From Bacteroidia bacterium (GTDB lineage: Bacteria; Bacteroidota; Bacteroidia; AKYH767-A; OLB10): 13,570 nt of DNA. The notes below the pieces were generated by a model. That model was not told the DNA's origin, did not search any database, and worked only from the letters and a program-made list of their open reading frames with translations. Positions 1 to 7,015 of this stretch are shown here, in pieces. The position numbers and the translations under genes were made by a program. The stretch covers positions 1 to 13,570 of the forward strand of contig JANWID010000107.1 of assembly GCA_025450095.1 (NCBI GenBank), read 5' to 3'. Within the stretch, counting starts at the first letter, position 1, and each line of letters begins with the position of its first letter.

Positions 1-164
1 ACAGCAATAATCCACCATAGCAGTGCCATGGATGCAATCGTGAAAGCAGCCCACCAGTATTTGTTGGCTTTGGCTTCAACAGGTCTGCAAATATCCTCGG
101 TAATCTGGTGCAGACTTTTGTCACCAAGGATAAGTGGTTCCCTTAATTCTGATTCGTAGTGCAT
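1..164 (-). CDS. actC: ACIII subunit ActC, NrfD-like quinol-binding membrane protein (partial, N-terminus only)
   Basis: Only the first 54 codons are present; the gene runs off the left edge. The start is the ATG at 164, 41 bases after the actB stop. The visible protein begins MHYESELREPLILGD, continues with a soluble segment to about residue 34, and enters a hydrophobic helix (YWWAAFTIASMALLWW, residues 37-52). In alternative complex III, ActC is the large NrfD/PsrC-like membrane subunit that binds and oxidises menaquinol and passes electrons to ActB. The identification rests on the position directly downstream of actB and on the N-terminus, which resembles Bacteroidota ActC; the quinol-site residues lie outside the window. 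The genes usually next in line (actD, actF, cytochrome oxidase) would be further left. Confidence 0.85.
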   Translation of the reverse strand, partial: MHYESELREPLILGDKSLHQITEDICRPVEAKANKYWWAAFTIASMALLWWIIA

Positions 165-205
165 AATTTAATTGTCAGTATCTGATTTAAAAATCACGTT
201 TATCA

Positions 206-3200
206 TTACGCTTTACCGGTGTTGACATCCTTGTTGCGGACTTTTGTCTGATAGTAAACCGAAGGCTGTACATTGAGCTCCTCCAGAAGATGATATGCGC
301 GTTCCTGATTTGTTTCTTTATTTAATTGACTTTCCTTGTCATTATAATCGCCGAATGTGATGGCATGTGTAGGACAAGCTTGTGCGCATGCTGTATTGAT
401 TTCACCGTCTTTAGGACGACGCGAAGCTTTCTTGGCTTCCAGTTTTCCATATTGAATCCGTTGCACACAAAGCGTACATTTTTCCATGACTCCCCTGGAA
501 CGAACAACAACATCGGGATTCAACACCATGCGTCCGAGCTCATTATTCATATTGTAATCAAACTGCGGATTATCAGAATATTTAAACCAGTTAAATCTTC
601 TTACTTTGTAAGGACAGTTATTCGCACAATAACGGGTTCCAACACAACGATTGTAAGCCATCATGTTCAGACCTTCCGAACTATGTGTTGTTGCAGCAAC
701 AGGACAAACTGTTTCACAAGGAGCATGATTGCAATGCTGGCACATAACAGGCTGGAATACTACTTCAGGATTATCTGAAGGCATTTCCATTTTACCAAGC
801 ATATCGATCTTACCCAATTTATCTTTTTCGGCACTTTCCTTAGTTGTATCACTGGAATAATAACGGTCAATGCGGATCCAGTGCATTTCACGTGATCGTC
901 CCACTTCAACTTTACCTACCACAGGAATATTGTTTTCCACCTGGCAGGCAATCACGCATGAGCCACATCCGATGCATGCATTCAGATCAACTGACATGCC
1001 CCAGAAATGATTCGGTTTGTCAAATCCAGGATTCTTTTCGGTTGCCCATAAATTCATGTCCGTTGCTTTGACTTTTCCTTTATATGTTTCCAAAGTCACA
1101 TCCGGATTTCCTGATTTGGGATCCTTTTGGTATTGATCAAGATTGGTTTCTTTAACAATAGCTCTTCCCATCATTGTATGATGAGCCTGGGTAGTAGCAA
1201 GCTGGTAGTCTTCAGCAACTGTTTTGGAAAGCGAAGCTCCTGTCAGATAATACTGAATAGCGCCATTCGCCACAAATGCCATTGGGTATACATTCACTCC
1301 AACATTATCTCCAGCTTTACCGGAGTTCGTACGTCCATAACCCAAAGCAATGGCTACTGTCTGATCAGCCATTCCGGGTTGCAGGTAAACAGGACCTTTA
1401 AGAGATTTATTTCCTGCTTTAATTTCAATAATATTTCCCTGGTTGTAACCCTGGGCTTGCGCAAATGCTGGTGATACTGCAATGTAATTATCCCAGCATA
1501 TTTTAGAGATCGGATCGGGTAATTCCTGCAGCCATGGATTGTTTGCATTCTGACCATTTCCAATTCCGGTCTTTTCATATAAAACCACTTCGATGCCGTC
1601 AGATTTGGGAGCTGTACTAATTGCATTTGCTGATGTTGCAACATCACCATTAAACGCAGGTGAAATTGCAACGGCAGGATTTTCAAACACACCATCCTGA
1701 AGTGACTTGTTCCAAAAAGCATCAGTTGATGTAATGCCGGCTTGCATGCCGTACATATTTTTTTCCCACTGCTGTTGAAGATATGCATGAAAATCATCGA
1801 CCGGAATACCTGCCCACTTGATCAGGCTATCCTGCATTTGTCGTGTATTAAATAAATGACGAATTACAGGCTGAGCAAGGCTATATGAACCATTTACCGG
1901 TTCAGCATCATTCCATGATTCAAGGTAATGATGATCGGGGCACATATATCCGCACTGTATTGCGGTTTCATCTTTCGTTGTAGCAAACGAAATAACAGTA
2001 CCCACTTTTTTCAATCCGGCATTGAATGCATTAGCATCCGGGTATGAATAGGATGGATTACAATTATTGATCATCAATACATCGACTGTTCCGCTATTCA
2101 TATCAGCAATAAGTGAAGCGACTTTTTCGTCGTTACCCTGCCGGATATTTGAATGAGCTGCAATATTGATGGTACTGCTATAGCTTCCGAGTAAATTATT
2201 AATTGCATTTATGACTAACTGAACATTCACATCATTTGATCCGGAAACAACAAGGGCTTTTCCTTTACTCTTCCATAAATCATTTGCAGCTTTTGTTAAA
2301 CCATCTTCAAGTCCACCTGCATTCATTGAACCTGCATTCATTGAACCTGCGCCGGCAGCTCCTGCCATAGTCGCGAGCTTATTGTATAATGAAACAACCG
2401 CAGCACCATGTTGACTCGGTTTCATTTTATACCTGTGATCAGCATTGGAACCGGTTACTGTAAGCGAAGGCTCAAACTGGTAATGCCTTGACATGGTTTT
2501 TTTGTCGAAAAGCTTCCTGTTTGTTGCATACTGGCGGGCATTTTCAACCGGGTTATACCAGTTAGCAAGAAAATCGGCACCAAAACCAACAACAACATCT
2601 GCATTATCAAAACGGTATGTGGGCAGAACTGCTTTTCCAAACGACATTTCATTTGCTCGCAGCGTACCATAACAAGAAATCATGTCATAGGTAACCACCT
2701 CTGTTCCCGGGAACCGTGCAGCGAACTCTGCAAACAATGCTTTTGTAGACGGACTGATTACTGTAGAAGTAAGGATCCGGATCTTTCCTCCTTTTTGTGA
2801 AGCAGCAGCGAGTTTTGTTTTTATTTCTTCATCAACCGTTTTCCAGGAAATAGGAGAACCTTTTGCAACCGGCCCATCCAGCCTGTTGATATCATAAAGT
2901 CCCAGTATTGAAGCCTGAACTCTTGCATGCGTTGCACCTTTTGAAATGGAAGAAAGTTCATTTCCGTCAACTTTAATCGGGCGGCCTTCACGGGTTTTTA
3001 CGAGAATGCTGGCGTAATCATGTCCATCAAAAAAGGTGGATGCATAATAGTTCGGAATTCCTGCTAAAACTTCTTCCGGTTTAATCAGGTAAGGAATCGA
3101 TTTTTTGACTGGTGCTTCGCAGGCAGCAAGTGTAGCTGCAGCCATTCCGAACCCGAGAAATTTCAGAAAATCCCGGCGGGGAGTAACATCTGCAGATTCC

Positions 3201-3319
3201 GCTTTTTTACCTAGCACTTCATCAACGGGAAGATGCTCGAAAAACTCATTGTTTTTCAGCCTGACGAATTCCGCATCGTTCCGGAGTTCCTCAACACCTT
3301 TCCAGTATTTTTTTTCCAT
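206..3319 (-). CDS. actB: ACIII subunit ActB: molybdopterin-oxidoreductase-like plus Fe-S cluster fusion protein, Tat-exported
   Basis: This 1037-residue protein matches the fused ActB of alternative complex III. The N-terminus carries a twin-arginine motif (TPRRDFLKF, residues 46-54), a hydrophobic stretch and a lipobox-like LAAC ending at Cys67, so Tat export followed by lipid anchoring is likely. Residues about 80-750 form the molybdopterin-oxidoreductase-like half; in ACIII this domain is known to hold no Mo cofactor. The C-terminal half carries four cysteine groups: C782/785/788/792 (CIGCGSC), C860/863/868/872 (CQHCNHAPC), C892/898/902, and C948/951 with C978/982. The third group has the wider spacing CVGTRYC. 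This fits three 4Fe-4S clusters and one 3Fe-4S cluster, as known for ActB, wiring ActC to the heme subunit. The ATG at 3319 lies 29 bases after the upstream cytochrome stop, indicating co-transcription. A 15-bp in-frame tandem duplication encodes GSMNA twice at residues 325-334. Confidence 0.95.
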   Translation of the reverse strand: MEKKYWKGVEELRNDAEFVRLKNNEFFEHLPVDEVLGKKAESADVTPRRDFLKFLGFGMAAATLAACEAPVKKSIPYLIKPEEVLAGIPNYYASTFFDGHDYASILVKTREGRPIKVDGNELSSISKGATHARVQASILGLYDINRLDGPVAKGSPISWKTVDEEIKTKLAAASQKGGKIRILTSTVISPSTKALFAEFAARFPGTEVVTYDMISCYGTLRANEMSFGKAVLPTYRFDNADVVVGFGADFLANWYNPVENARQYATNRKLFDKKTMSRHYQFEPSLTVTGSNADHRYKMKPSQHGAAVVSLYNKLATMAGAAGAGSMNAGSMNAGGLEDGLTKAANDLWKSKGKALVVSGSNDVNVQLVINAINNLLGSYSSTINIAAHSNIRQGNDEKVASLIADMNSGTVDVLMINNCNPSYSYPDANAFNAGLKKVGTVISFATTKDETAIQCGYMCPDHHYLESWNDAEPVNGSYSLAQPVIRHLFNTRQMQDSLIKWAGIPVDDFHAYLQQQWEKNMYGMQAGITSTDAFWNKSLQDGVFENPAVAISPAFNGDVATSANAISTAPKSDGIEVVLYEKTGIGNGQNANNPWLQELPDPISKICWDNYIAVSPAFAQAQGYNQGNIIEIKAGNKSLKGPVYLQPGMADQTVAIALGYGRTNSGKAGDNVGVNVYPMAFVANGAIQYYLTGASLSKTVAEDYQLATTQAHHTMMGRAIVKETNLDQYQKDPKSGNPDVTLETYKGKVKATDMNLWATEKNPGFDKPNHFWGMSVDLNACIGCGSCVIACQVENNIPVVGKVEVGRSREMHWIRIDRYYSSDTTKESAEKDKLGKIDMLGKMEMPSDNPEVVFQPVMCQHCNHAPCETVCPVAATTHSSEGLNMMAYNRCVGTRYCANNCPYKVRRFNWFKYSDNPQFDYNMNNELGRMVLNPDVVVRSRGVMEKCTLCVQRIQYGKLEAKKASRRPKDGEINTACAQACPTHAITFGDYNDKESQLNKETNQERAYHLLEELNVQPSVYYQTKVRNKDVNTGKA
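2318..2347 (-). repeat. 15-bp direct tandem repeat, two copies, within actB
   Basis: The unit TGCATTCATTGAACC (plus strand) occurs twice in perfect tandem at 2318-2332 and 2333-2347. Read in the gene's frame it encodes Gly-Ser-Met-Asn-Ala twice (residues 325-334), inside an Ala/Gly-rich linker of the Mo-oxidoreductase-like half. The unit is a multiple of three, so copy-number change keeps the frame. It looks like a slippage product in a tolerant surface loop. Confidence 0.9.
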
Positions 3320-3348
3320 AATAAGTAATTGAATCTAAAGTGGGAATA

Positions 3349-4593
3349 CTAATAGTGGCAGCGGGCACATTCCAAACCGCCGATTTTGTCAACAGTCAAT
3401 TTCGCATCGGCGCCATATTTCTTTTTAAGTGTTTCGTGCAACTCTGTATAATAAGCGTTGCCTTCCATTTTTACTTCAGTATCACGGTGACACTGAATGC
3501 ACCAGCCCATTGTAAGTGGAGAAAATTGTTTAACCACTTCCATTTCCTGTACAGGGCCATGACATGTCTGGCATTCGAGTTTACCTACGGTTACGTGTTG
3601 TGCGTGGTTGAAATAAGCCAGATCGGGAAGGCTGTGAACACGGATCCATTGTACTGGTTTTGGATTGGGACCATATACCTGTGTATCCGGATTATAATCC
3701 AGTGCAGCATAAATTTTAGCAATTTCCGTTTTTCCGTGAAGTGGTCCCTGCTGCACAAACTTGTGACAATTCATACAGACGTTTGGAGATGGAATATTGG
3801 CGTGACGGCTTTTCTCTGCACCGGAATGACAATAAACACATGAAATCCCGTTTTGTCCCGCATGGAGCTTATGTGAAAATTTAATCGGCTGTTCAGGAGC
3901 ATAATCCTGTGATACTCCGATTGCAGCGAGTGCATACCATCCTTTTACACTACCCCAGAAACTTAGGATCAGAAATATTACAGCAATAAGTTTTTTATTA
4001 CCACGGATCCAGTTTTTGGAAGCCTGTTTTGTTGATACCGGTTCTGGTTCGGGAATTCCTTCTTTAGCCCGGAGTGCTCTTTCAAGACCTTTTTTAACTT
4101 TCCCAAGTACCGTAAATAAAATCAGCAGTGTAATTACAATGGAGACCAAAAGCCATGGTATTCCTGGTTTTTCCGCTGTTGCGCCTTCAGCTACACCAGC
4201 TCCACCAGCCGGTGTAGCTGCGGTGGCTTCTCCTTCAGTCTTAATAAAGGCGAATATCGACTTGATTTCTTCATCTCCAAGAGCAAATGAAGGCATCGCT
4301 GTCTGGTTGAACTTCTTAAACAGATCAACTGCGTAAGGATCCCCGGATTTAATTACACCCTGTGAATTTTTTGTCCATTTCAGCAGCCATTCCTCATTAT
4401 GGCGTGAATGTACATCCTTAAGTCCCGGTCCAATTATCTTGTTGGAACCCGTGCTGTGACATTGCGCGCAGTTAGATTTGAAAAGTGCTTTACCGTCGGG
4501 TTGTGCATTTACATTATTGAAAACGAGGAAAGTCAGGGAGAAAAACAAAAAGTAAACCGACGTGATTTTGGAGGCGAACACGCTACCTTTCAT
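3349..4593 (-). CDS. actA: ACIII hexaheme cytochrome c: apparent ActE (monoheme) - ActA (pentaheme) fusion
   Basis: This 414-residue protein has a signal peptide (residues 1-30, cut after VNA) and six CXXCH heme sites: C42-H46, C252-H256, C273-H277, C341-H345, C365-H369 and C409-H413. The first lies in a class I-type cytochrome c domain (residues 31-120), with Met100 in TAMPSF the likely axial ligand. An Ala/Gly-rich linker (121-143) follows, then helix 1 (about 145-165), a basic cytoplasmic loop and helix 2 (about 201-225). The pentaheme domain comes last, ending at CARCHY. Two helices return the chain to the periplasm, so both heme domains sit on the same side. In ACIII the monoheme protein is ActE and the pentaheme one is ActA; here both appear in one chain. 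It is the first gene of the ACIII operon and probably hands electrons to a cytochrome oxidase. The ATG at 4593 is set by the signal peptide. Confidence 0.92.
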   Translation of the reverse strand: MKGSVFASKITSVYFLFFSLTFLVFNNVNAQPDGKALFKSNCAQCHSTGSNKIIGPGLKDVHSRHNEEWLLKWTKNSQGVIKSGDPYAVDLFKKFNQTAMPSFALGDEEIKSIFAFIKTEGEATAATPAGGAGVAEGATAEKPGIPWLLVSIVITLLILFTVLGKVKKGLERALRAKEGIPEPEPVSTKQASKNWIRGNKKLIAVIFLILSFWGSVKGWYALAAIGVSQDYAPEQPIKFSHKLHAGQNGISCVYCHSGAEKSRHANIPSPNVCMNCHKFVQQGPLHGKTEIAKIYAALDYNPDTQVYGPNPKPVQWIRVHSLPDLAYFNHAQHVTVGKLECQTCHGPVQEMEVVKQFSPLTMGWCIQCHRDTEVKMEGNAYYTELHETLKKKYGADAKLTVDKIGGLECARCHY

Positions 4594-4652
4594 AATATAA
4601 ATTTAGAGGTTTGATGCTGTACAAATAGGATATACTCCCCCGAAAGGGTGGG

Positions 4653-4660
4653 CAAATTTA
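4653..4660 (-). promoter_or_regulatory. Bacteroidota-type -7 box upstream of the ACIII operon
   Basis: The minus strand reads TAAATTTG here, an exact match to the TAnnTTTG -7 element of the Bacteroidota housekeeping sigma factor. Transcription would begin near 4646-4648, leaving a leader of roughly 55 bases before the ATG at 4593. I could not find a convincing -33 TTG at normal spacing. The same eight bases occur before the genes starting at 8330 and 8670. Confidence 0.5.
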
Positions 4661-4880
4661 GTACAAACATTTTTGATTTGAAAAACCCTGTTGTGACTTT
4701 TGTAATTTAAAATTGTTCTAAATTATAAACTGTTGGTTAGCAGTACAAAAACTATCAAAAAATGAAAATCAGGAAGTAAAAATTACATTGACTGAAATAG
4801 CGTACGAAACGTAGAATTTTTTGCATTGATTTTCGAAGAAATTGACACTATATTCCGGGAAAAATTTCTGAACACCTTTT

Positions 4881-4904
4881 TGCGATGAGTACTGATTCAT
4901 CGCA
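4881..4904. repeat. Perfect 8-bp inverted repeat (candidate operator or stem-loop)
   Basis: TGCGATGA (4881-4888) and TCATCGCA (4897-4904) are exact reverse complements around an 8-base centre. It lies about 65-90 bases upstream of the predicted transcription start of the SPOR gene and over 220 bases upstream of the ACIII box. No T-run follows on either strand, so it is unlikely to be a terminator; a protein-binding site is possible but unproven. Confidence 0.4.
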
Positions 4905-4956
4905 TACTCAACATATAGCAATAACAGATCCTGTTAAATGGTTTAAATTAATCTTA

Positions 4957-4964
4957 TAATTTTG
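4957..4964 (+). promoter_or_regulatory. Bacteroidota-type -7 box abutting the SPOR gene start
   Basis: TAATTTTG matches TAnnTTTG exactly and ends five bases before the ATG at 4970. With the usual distance from -7 box to transcription start, the transcript would begin on or next to the start codon, giving a leaderless or nearly leaderless mRNA. No TTG at -33 spacing is visible. Confidence 0.5.
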
Positions 4965-4969
4965 CATTG

Positions 4970-5368
4970 ATGCGAAAAATAAGTTTGGCAATTTTTTTAG
5001 TTCCGGTGTTCATGTTTATTCATGTATTACACTGTAGCGCTCAGCAATATTCCTTAAAAAGCCAGGATAGCCTGATACATCAACTCGTGAATCGTCATAT
5101 CGCCATTAACCAGGCAAAGCGATCCATGCCCGGATATCGGGTGCAGATTTATTTCGGTCAGAACAGGACAAAAGCTAACGAAGTAAAAACAGATTTTCTT
5201 CAGTTGTTTCCGAAGACTGGAGCATACCTGGTATATCAGCAGCCAAATTTCAAGATCCGCGTTGGGGATTTCAAAGACAGACTTGAAGCTTTAAAATTTC
5301 TTAAAGAGATTCAATCGTTGTACGCAGCTGCTTTTATTGTTAAGGATGAAGTGAAGCTTCCGGATTAA
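4970..5368 (+). CDS. Secreted SPOR-like domain protein
   Basis: This 132-residue protein has a signal peptide (residues 1-24, likely cut at CSA|QQ) and one C-terminal SPOR-like domain (about residues 55-132). Visible SPOR hallmarks are GYRVQIYFG, the middle YLVYQQPNFKIRVGDF and the ending AFIVKDEVKLP. SPOR domains bind denuded peptidoglycan glycan strands, so a periplasmic envelope role is likely; short stand-alone SPOR proteins of this size are common in Bacteroidota. I chose the ATG at 4970 over the in-frame TTG at 4967, because the latter would only add one Met and leaves even less room after the -7 box at 4957-4964. The next plus-strand gene follows 55 bases later and also encodes an exported protein. 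Confidence 0.82.
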   Translation: MRKISLAIFLVPVFMFIHVLHCSAQQYSLKSQDSLIHQLVNRHIAINQAKRSMPGYRVQIYFGQNRTKANEVKTDFLQLFPKTGAYLVYQQPNFKIRVGDFKDRLEALKFLKEIQSLYAAAFIVKDEVKLPD

Positions 5369-5423
5369 TTGCTGAATTATTTCTTTTATAAATTAAGCGA
5401 TTTAAATCTCCGTTATTTGCATC

Positions 5424-6527
5424 ATGCAAAAGAACATAACATTACAAAGCATATTGCCGGGTTTTTATTTCCTGGCAACCTTGCTTTTTATCCAACCCCT
5501 GACTTGTTATTCTCAGCAATGCCAGGTTCCGATTCCGGCTAATACATTTAAGCAAAAGCTGAATCAGCTTGCATTACAGCCAAACGATCAGGAAAAGCTT
5601 CAGCTTGCAAAAACAATGTTGCAAGGTGCCTGTCTGTTAAGCACCCAGGTTAAGGACATGGCCCTGGTATTTGCAGGTGATTATTATCGTTACGAATTCT
5701 GCAAACGTGCCTGGAAAAATACTTTCGATCCGGGAAATTTTTTCGATGTCTATGATGCCTTTTCAAGTTTTTCCGCAGCCATCCGGTTGTATGATTTTGT
5801 GCACAGGCAACAGGAAATTTCTCATACTCCACCGCAAACAGAAACCTGGTTTCCTGATCTTGCTTACCCTGTTATTTACGGATACAATGGCACGACTGGC
5901 TGCCAGCTTCCTATTGCTGACAACGATTTTGATTTACTGTGTAAACCTGTATTACTACAGCAAAACGATGCAGCCCGGAGAACGGAAGCCCTTCGTATGT
6001 ACACAACCGGATGCCTTACCATGGGCCAGTCGATGAAATTATCTTCACTCTTCGATGTGGAATCGAACCGGCTGGCATTTCTCAAAGAAGTTTATCCAAA
6101 AATTTATGACCTGGAAAATTATTCTTCCGCGACGGAAGTATTTTCACATATCCCTTATAAAAACGACTGGCTGACATATTGTGCCGCATTGTTGGGAAAT
6201 GATTCGATACAACAAACCTCCCAGCCACCAGCATGTACCATTCCCGCGCAGGAGTATGAAACAATCAAAAAGAGTATTGAAGACGTTTCTGTTAACAACA
6301 CAAGGGTAACAATGGCAAAACAAATTCTCAGTTCTAAGAAATGCTTCACCGTTAATCAGATCAGTGGGATTGTCCGGTTATTCAGTGTGGAAAGCTCCAG
6401 GCTGGAAATTGCTTTATACGGATATGACTATTGCATTGAAAAAGCAAATTATTTCCAGGTAACCGAAACGCTTCAGACTACATACTCGAAAGAAAAATTG
6501 CTTGAATTTCTGAATTCAAAAAATTAA
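5424..6527 (+). CDS. Secreted protein with three DUF4476-like repeats
   Basis: This 367-residue exported protein has a signal peptide (about residues 1-31, ending CYSQQ). The mature part consists of three copies of one unit. Unit 1 spans about 33-125, unit 2 about 160-252 and unit 3 about 271-365. Each starts Cys-x-x-Pro, has a second Cys 36-37 residues later (C33/C70, C160/C197, C271/C307), and then a segment aligning without gaps: FAGDYYRYEF, FDVESNRLAF and FSVESSRLEI, followed by an Asn-aromatic (NFF, NYS, NYF). The third unit best fits DUF4476, a Bacteroidota-rich domain of unknown function; the first is most diverged and lacks the VESxRL core. The regular cysteine pair suggests one disulfide per unit. 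I know of no reaction for this family. It sits 55 bases after the SPOR gene and 44 before the thioesterase, so co-transcription is possible. Confidence 0.78.
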   Translation: MQKNITLQSILPGFYFLATLLFIQPLTCYSQQCQVPIPANTFKQKLNQLALQPNDQEKLQLAKTMLQGACLLSTQVKDMALVFAGDYYRYEFCKRAWKNTFDPGNFFDVYDAFSSFSAAIRLYDFVHRQQEISHTPPQTETWFPDLAYPVIYGYNGTTGCQLPIADNDFDLLCKPVLLQQNDAARRTEALRMYTTGCLTMGQSMKLSSLFDVESNRLAFLKEVYPKIYDLENYSSATEVFSHIPYKNDWLTYCAALLGNDSIQQTSQPPACTIPAQEYETIKKSIEDVSVNNTRVTMAKQILSSKKCFTVNQISGIVRLFSVESSRLEIALYGYDYCIEKANYFQVTETLQTTYSKEKLLEFLNSKN

Positions 6528-6571
6528 TCGGGGATTTTGCGGTAAACATTAACATGAAATTGTGAATTAAC

Positions 6572-6982
6572 ATGTTCTCAAAAAATTTCACTGTACGCTG
6601 GGCCGATCTTGACGCCAATATTCACATGCGGCATTCTGCTTATAATGATTATGCGGCTCAAACCCGGCTTTTGTTCATGGCTGAAAATGGTTTTGGAATG
6701 GACTGGTTTAAAAAAAATAATGTATTTCCGATTTTGTTCAGGGAAGAAACTGTTTTCCTGAAAGAAATACACGGTAATGAAAATATACGTATCGATGTAG
6801 TCCTGGTTAGTATGAACGAAGATGGATCCCGATGGACCATCATGAATCGATTTTACAAAGATGACGGCACGCTGGCGGCAAGATTAACAGTTGATGGTGC
6901 CTGGATGGATATTGTAAAACGCAAACTGAAACCACCTCCTTCAGAGCTGCCGCAACTATTTAATACTCTTGAAAAGGATTAA
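6572..6982 (+). CDS. Acyl-CoA thioesterase, 4HBT/YbgC-like hotdog family
   Basis: This 136-residue cytoplasmic protein has the usual length of single-domain 4-hydroxybenzoyl-CoA-thioesterase-like hotdog enzymes. The opening FTVRWADLDANIHMRHSAY (residues 6-24) is the family signature; Asp14 aligns with the active-site Asp of the W-x-D-x-D-x-x-x-H pattern, with His18 following. A long helix (AYNDYAAQTRLLFMAENG) and beta-rich remainder fit the fold. The substrate cannot be read from sequence; relatives hydrolyse short or medium acyl-CoA or act on acyl groups near membrane lipid synthesis. There is no signal peptide. The ATG at 6572 is preceded by a very short unrelated ATG-TGA at 6554, and only the later start gives the hotdog N-terminus. 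It converges with the minus-strand gene ending at 7016. Confidence 0.82.
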   Translation: MFSKNFTVRWADLDANIHMRHSAYNDYAAQTRLLFMAENGFGMDWFKKNNVFPILFREETVFLKEIHGNENIRIDVVLVSMNEDGSRWTIMNRFYKDDGTLAARLTVDGAWMDIVKRKLKPPPSELPQLFNTLEKD

Positions 6983-7015
6983 TTATTGAACAACTAACCG
7001 GAGTGTAATTATTAT

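Larger units (their letters stand above)
4594..4969. other. 376-base divergent intergenic region
   Basis: No coding sequence is supported here. The region separates the ACIII operon (minus) from the SPOR gene (plus) and is clearly more AT-rich than its flanks. It contains the minus-strand -7 box at 4653-4660, a perfect inverted repeat at 4881-4904 and a plus-strand -7 box at 4957-4964. The remainder (about 4665-4880) shows no recognisable RNA gene or conserved motif to my eye. Confidence 0.7.

Noticed and set aside
326..778. Plus-strand open frame of 150 codons opposite actB
   Set aside because: It lies wholly antisense to the conserved Fe-S cluster region of ActB and shows no recognisable domain.
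206..3319. ActB as an active molybdenum oxidoreductase (for example polysulfide or nitrate reductase)
   Set aside because: The gene order with a hexaheme cytochrome and ActC, and the fusion of the Mo-like and Fe-S halves, are specific to ACIII, whose ActB lacks a Mo cofactor.
3340..3843. Plus-strand open frame of 167 codons opposite the hexaheme cytochrome gene
   Set aside because: It mirrors the CXXCH-coding strand and has no family features; a shadow frame.
4634..4651. Short GC hairpin (CCC-GAAA-GGG) near the predicted start of the ACIII transcript
   Set aside because: The stem is only three to four pairs and overlaps the predicted transcription start, so a leader regulatory structure cannot be supported.
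4594..4969. Possible riboswitch or small RNA in the divergent spacer
   Set aside because: I found no conserved riboswitch core, no hairpin with a U-run and no tRNA-like structure; only promoter boxes and one inverted repeat.
6983..7015. Possible bidirectional terminator between the convergent thioesterase and four-helix protein genes
   Set aside because: Only weak AT pairing (GATTAA with TTAATC) is present in this 33-base gap, without a GC-containing stem.
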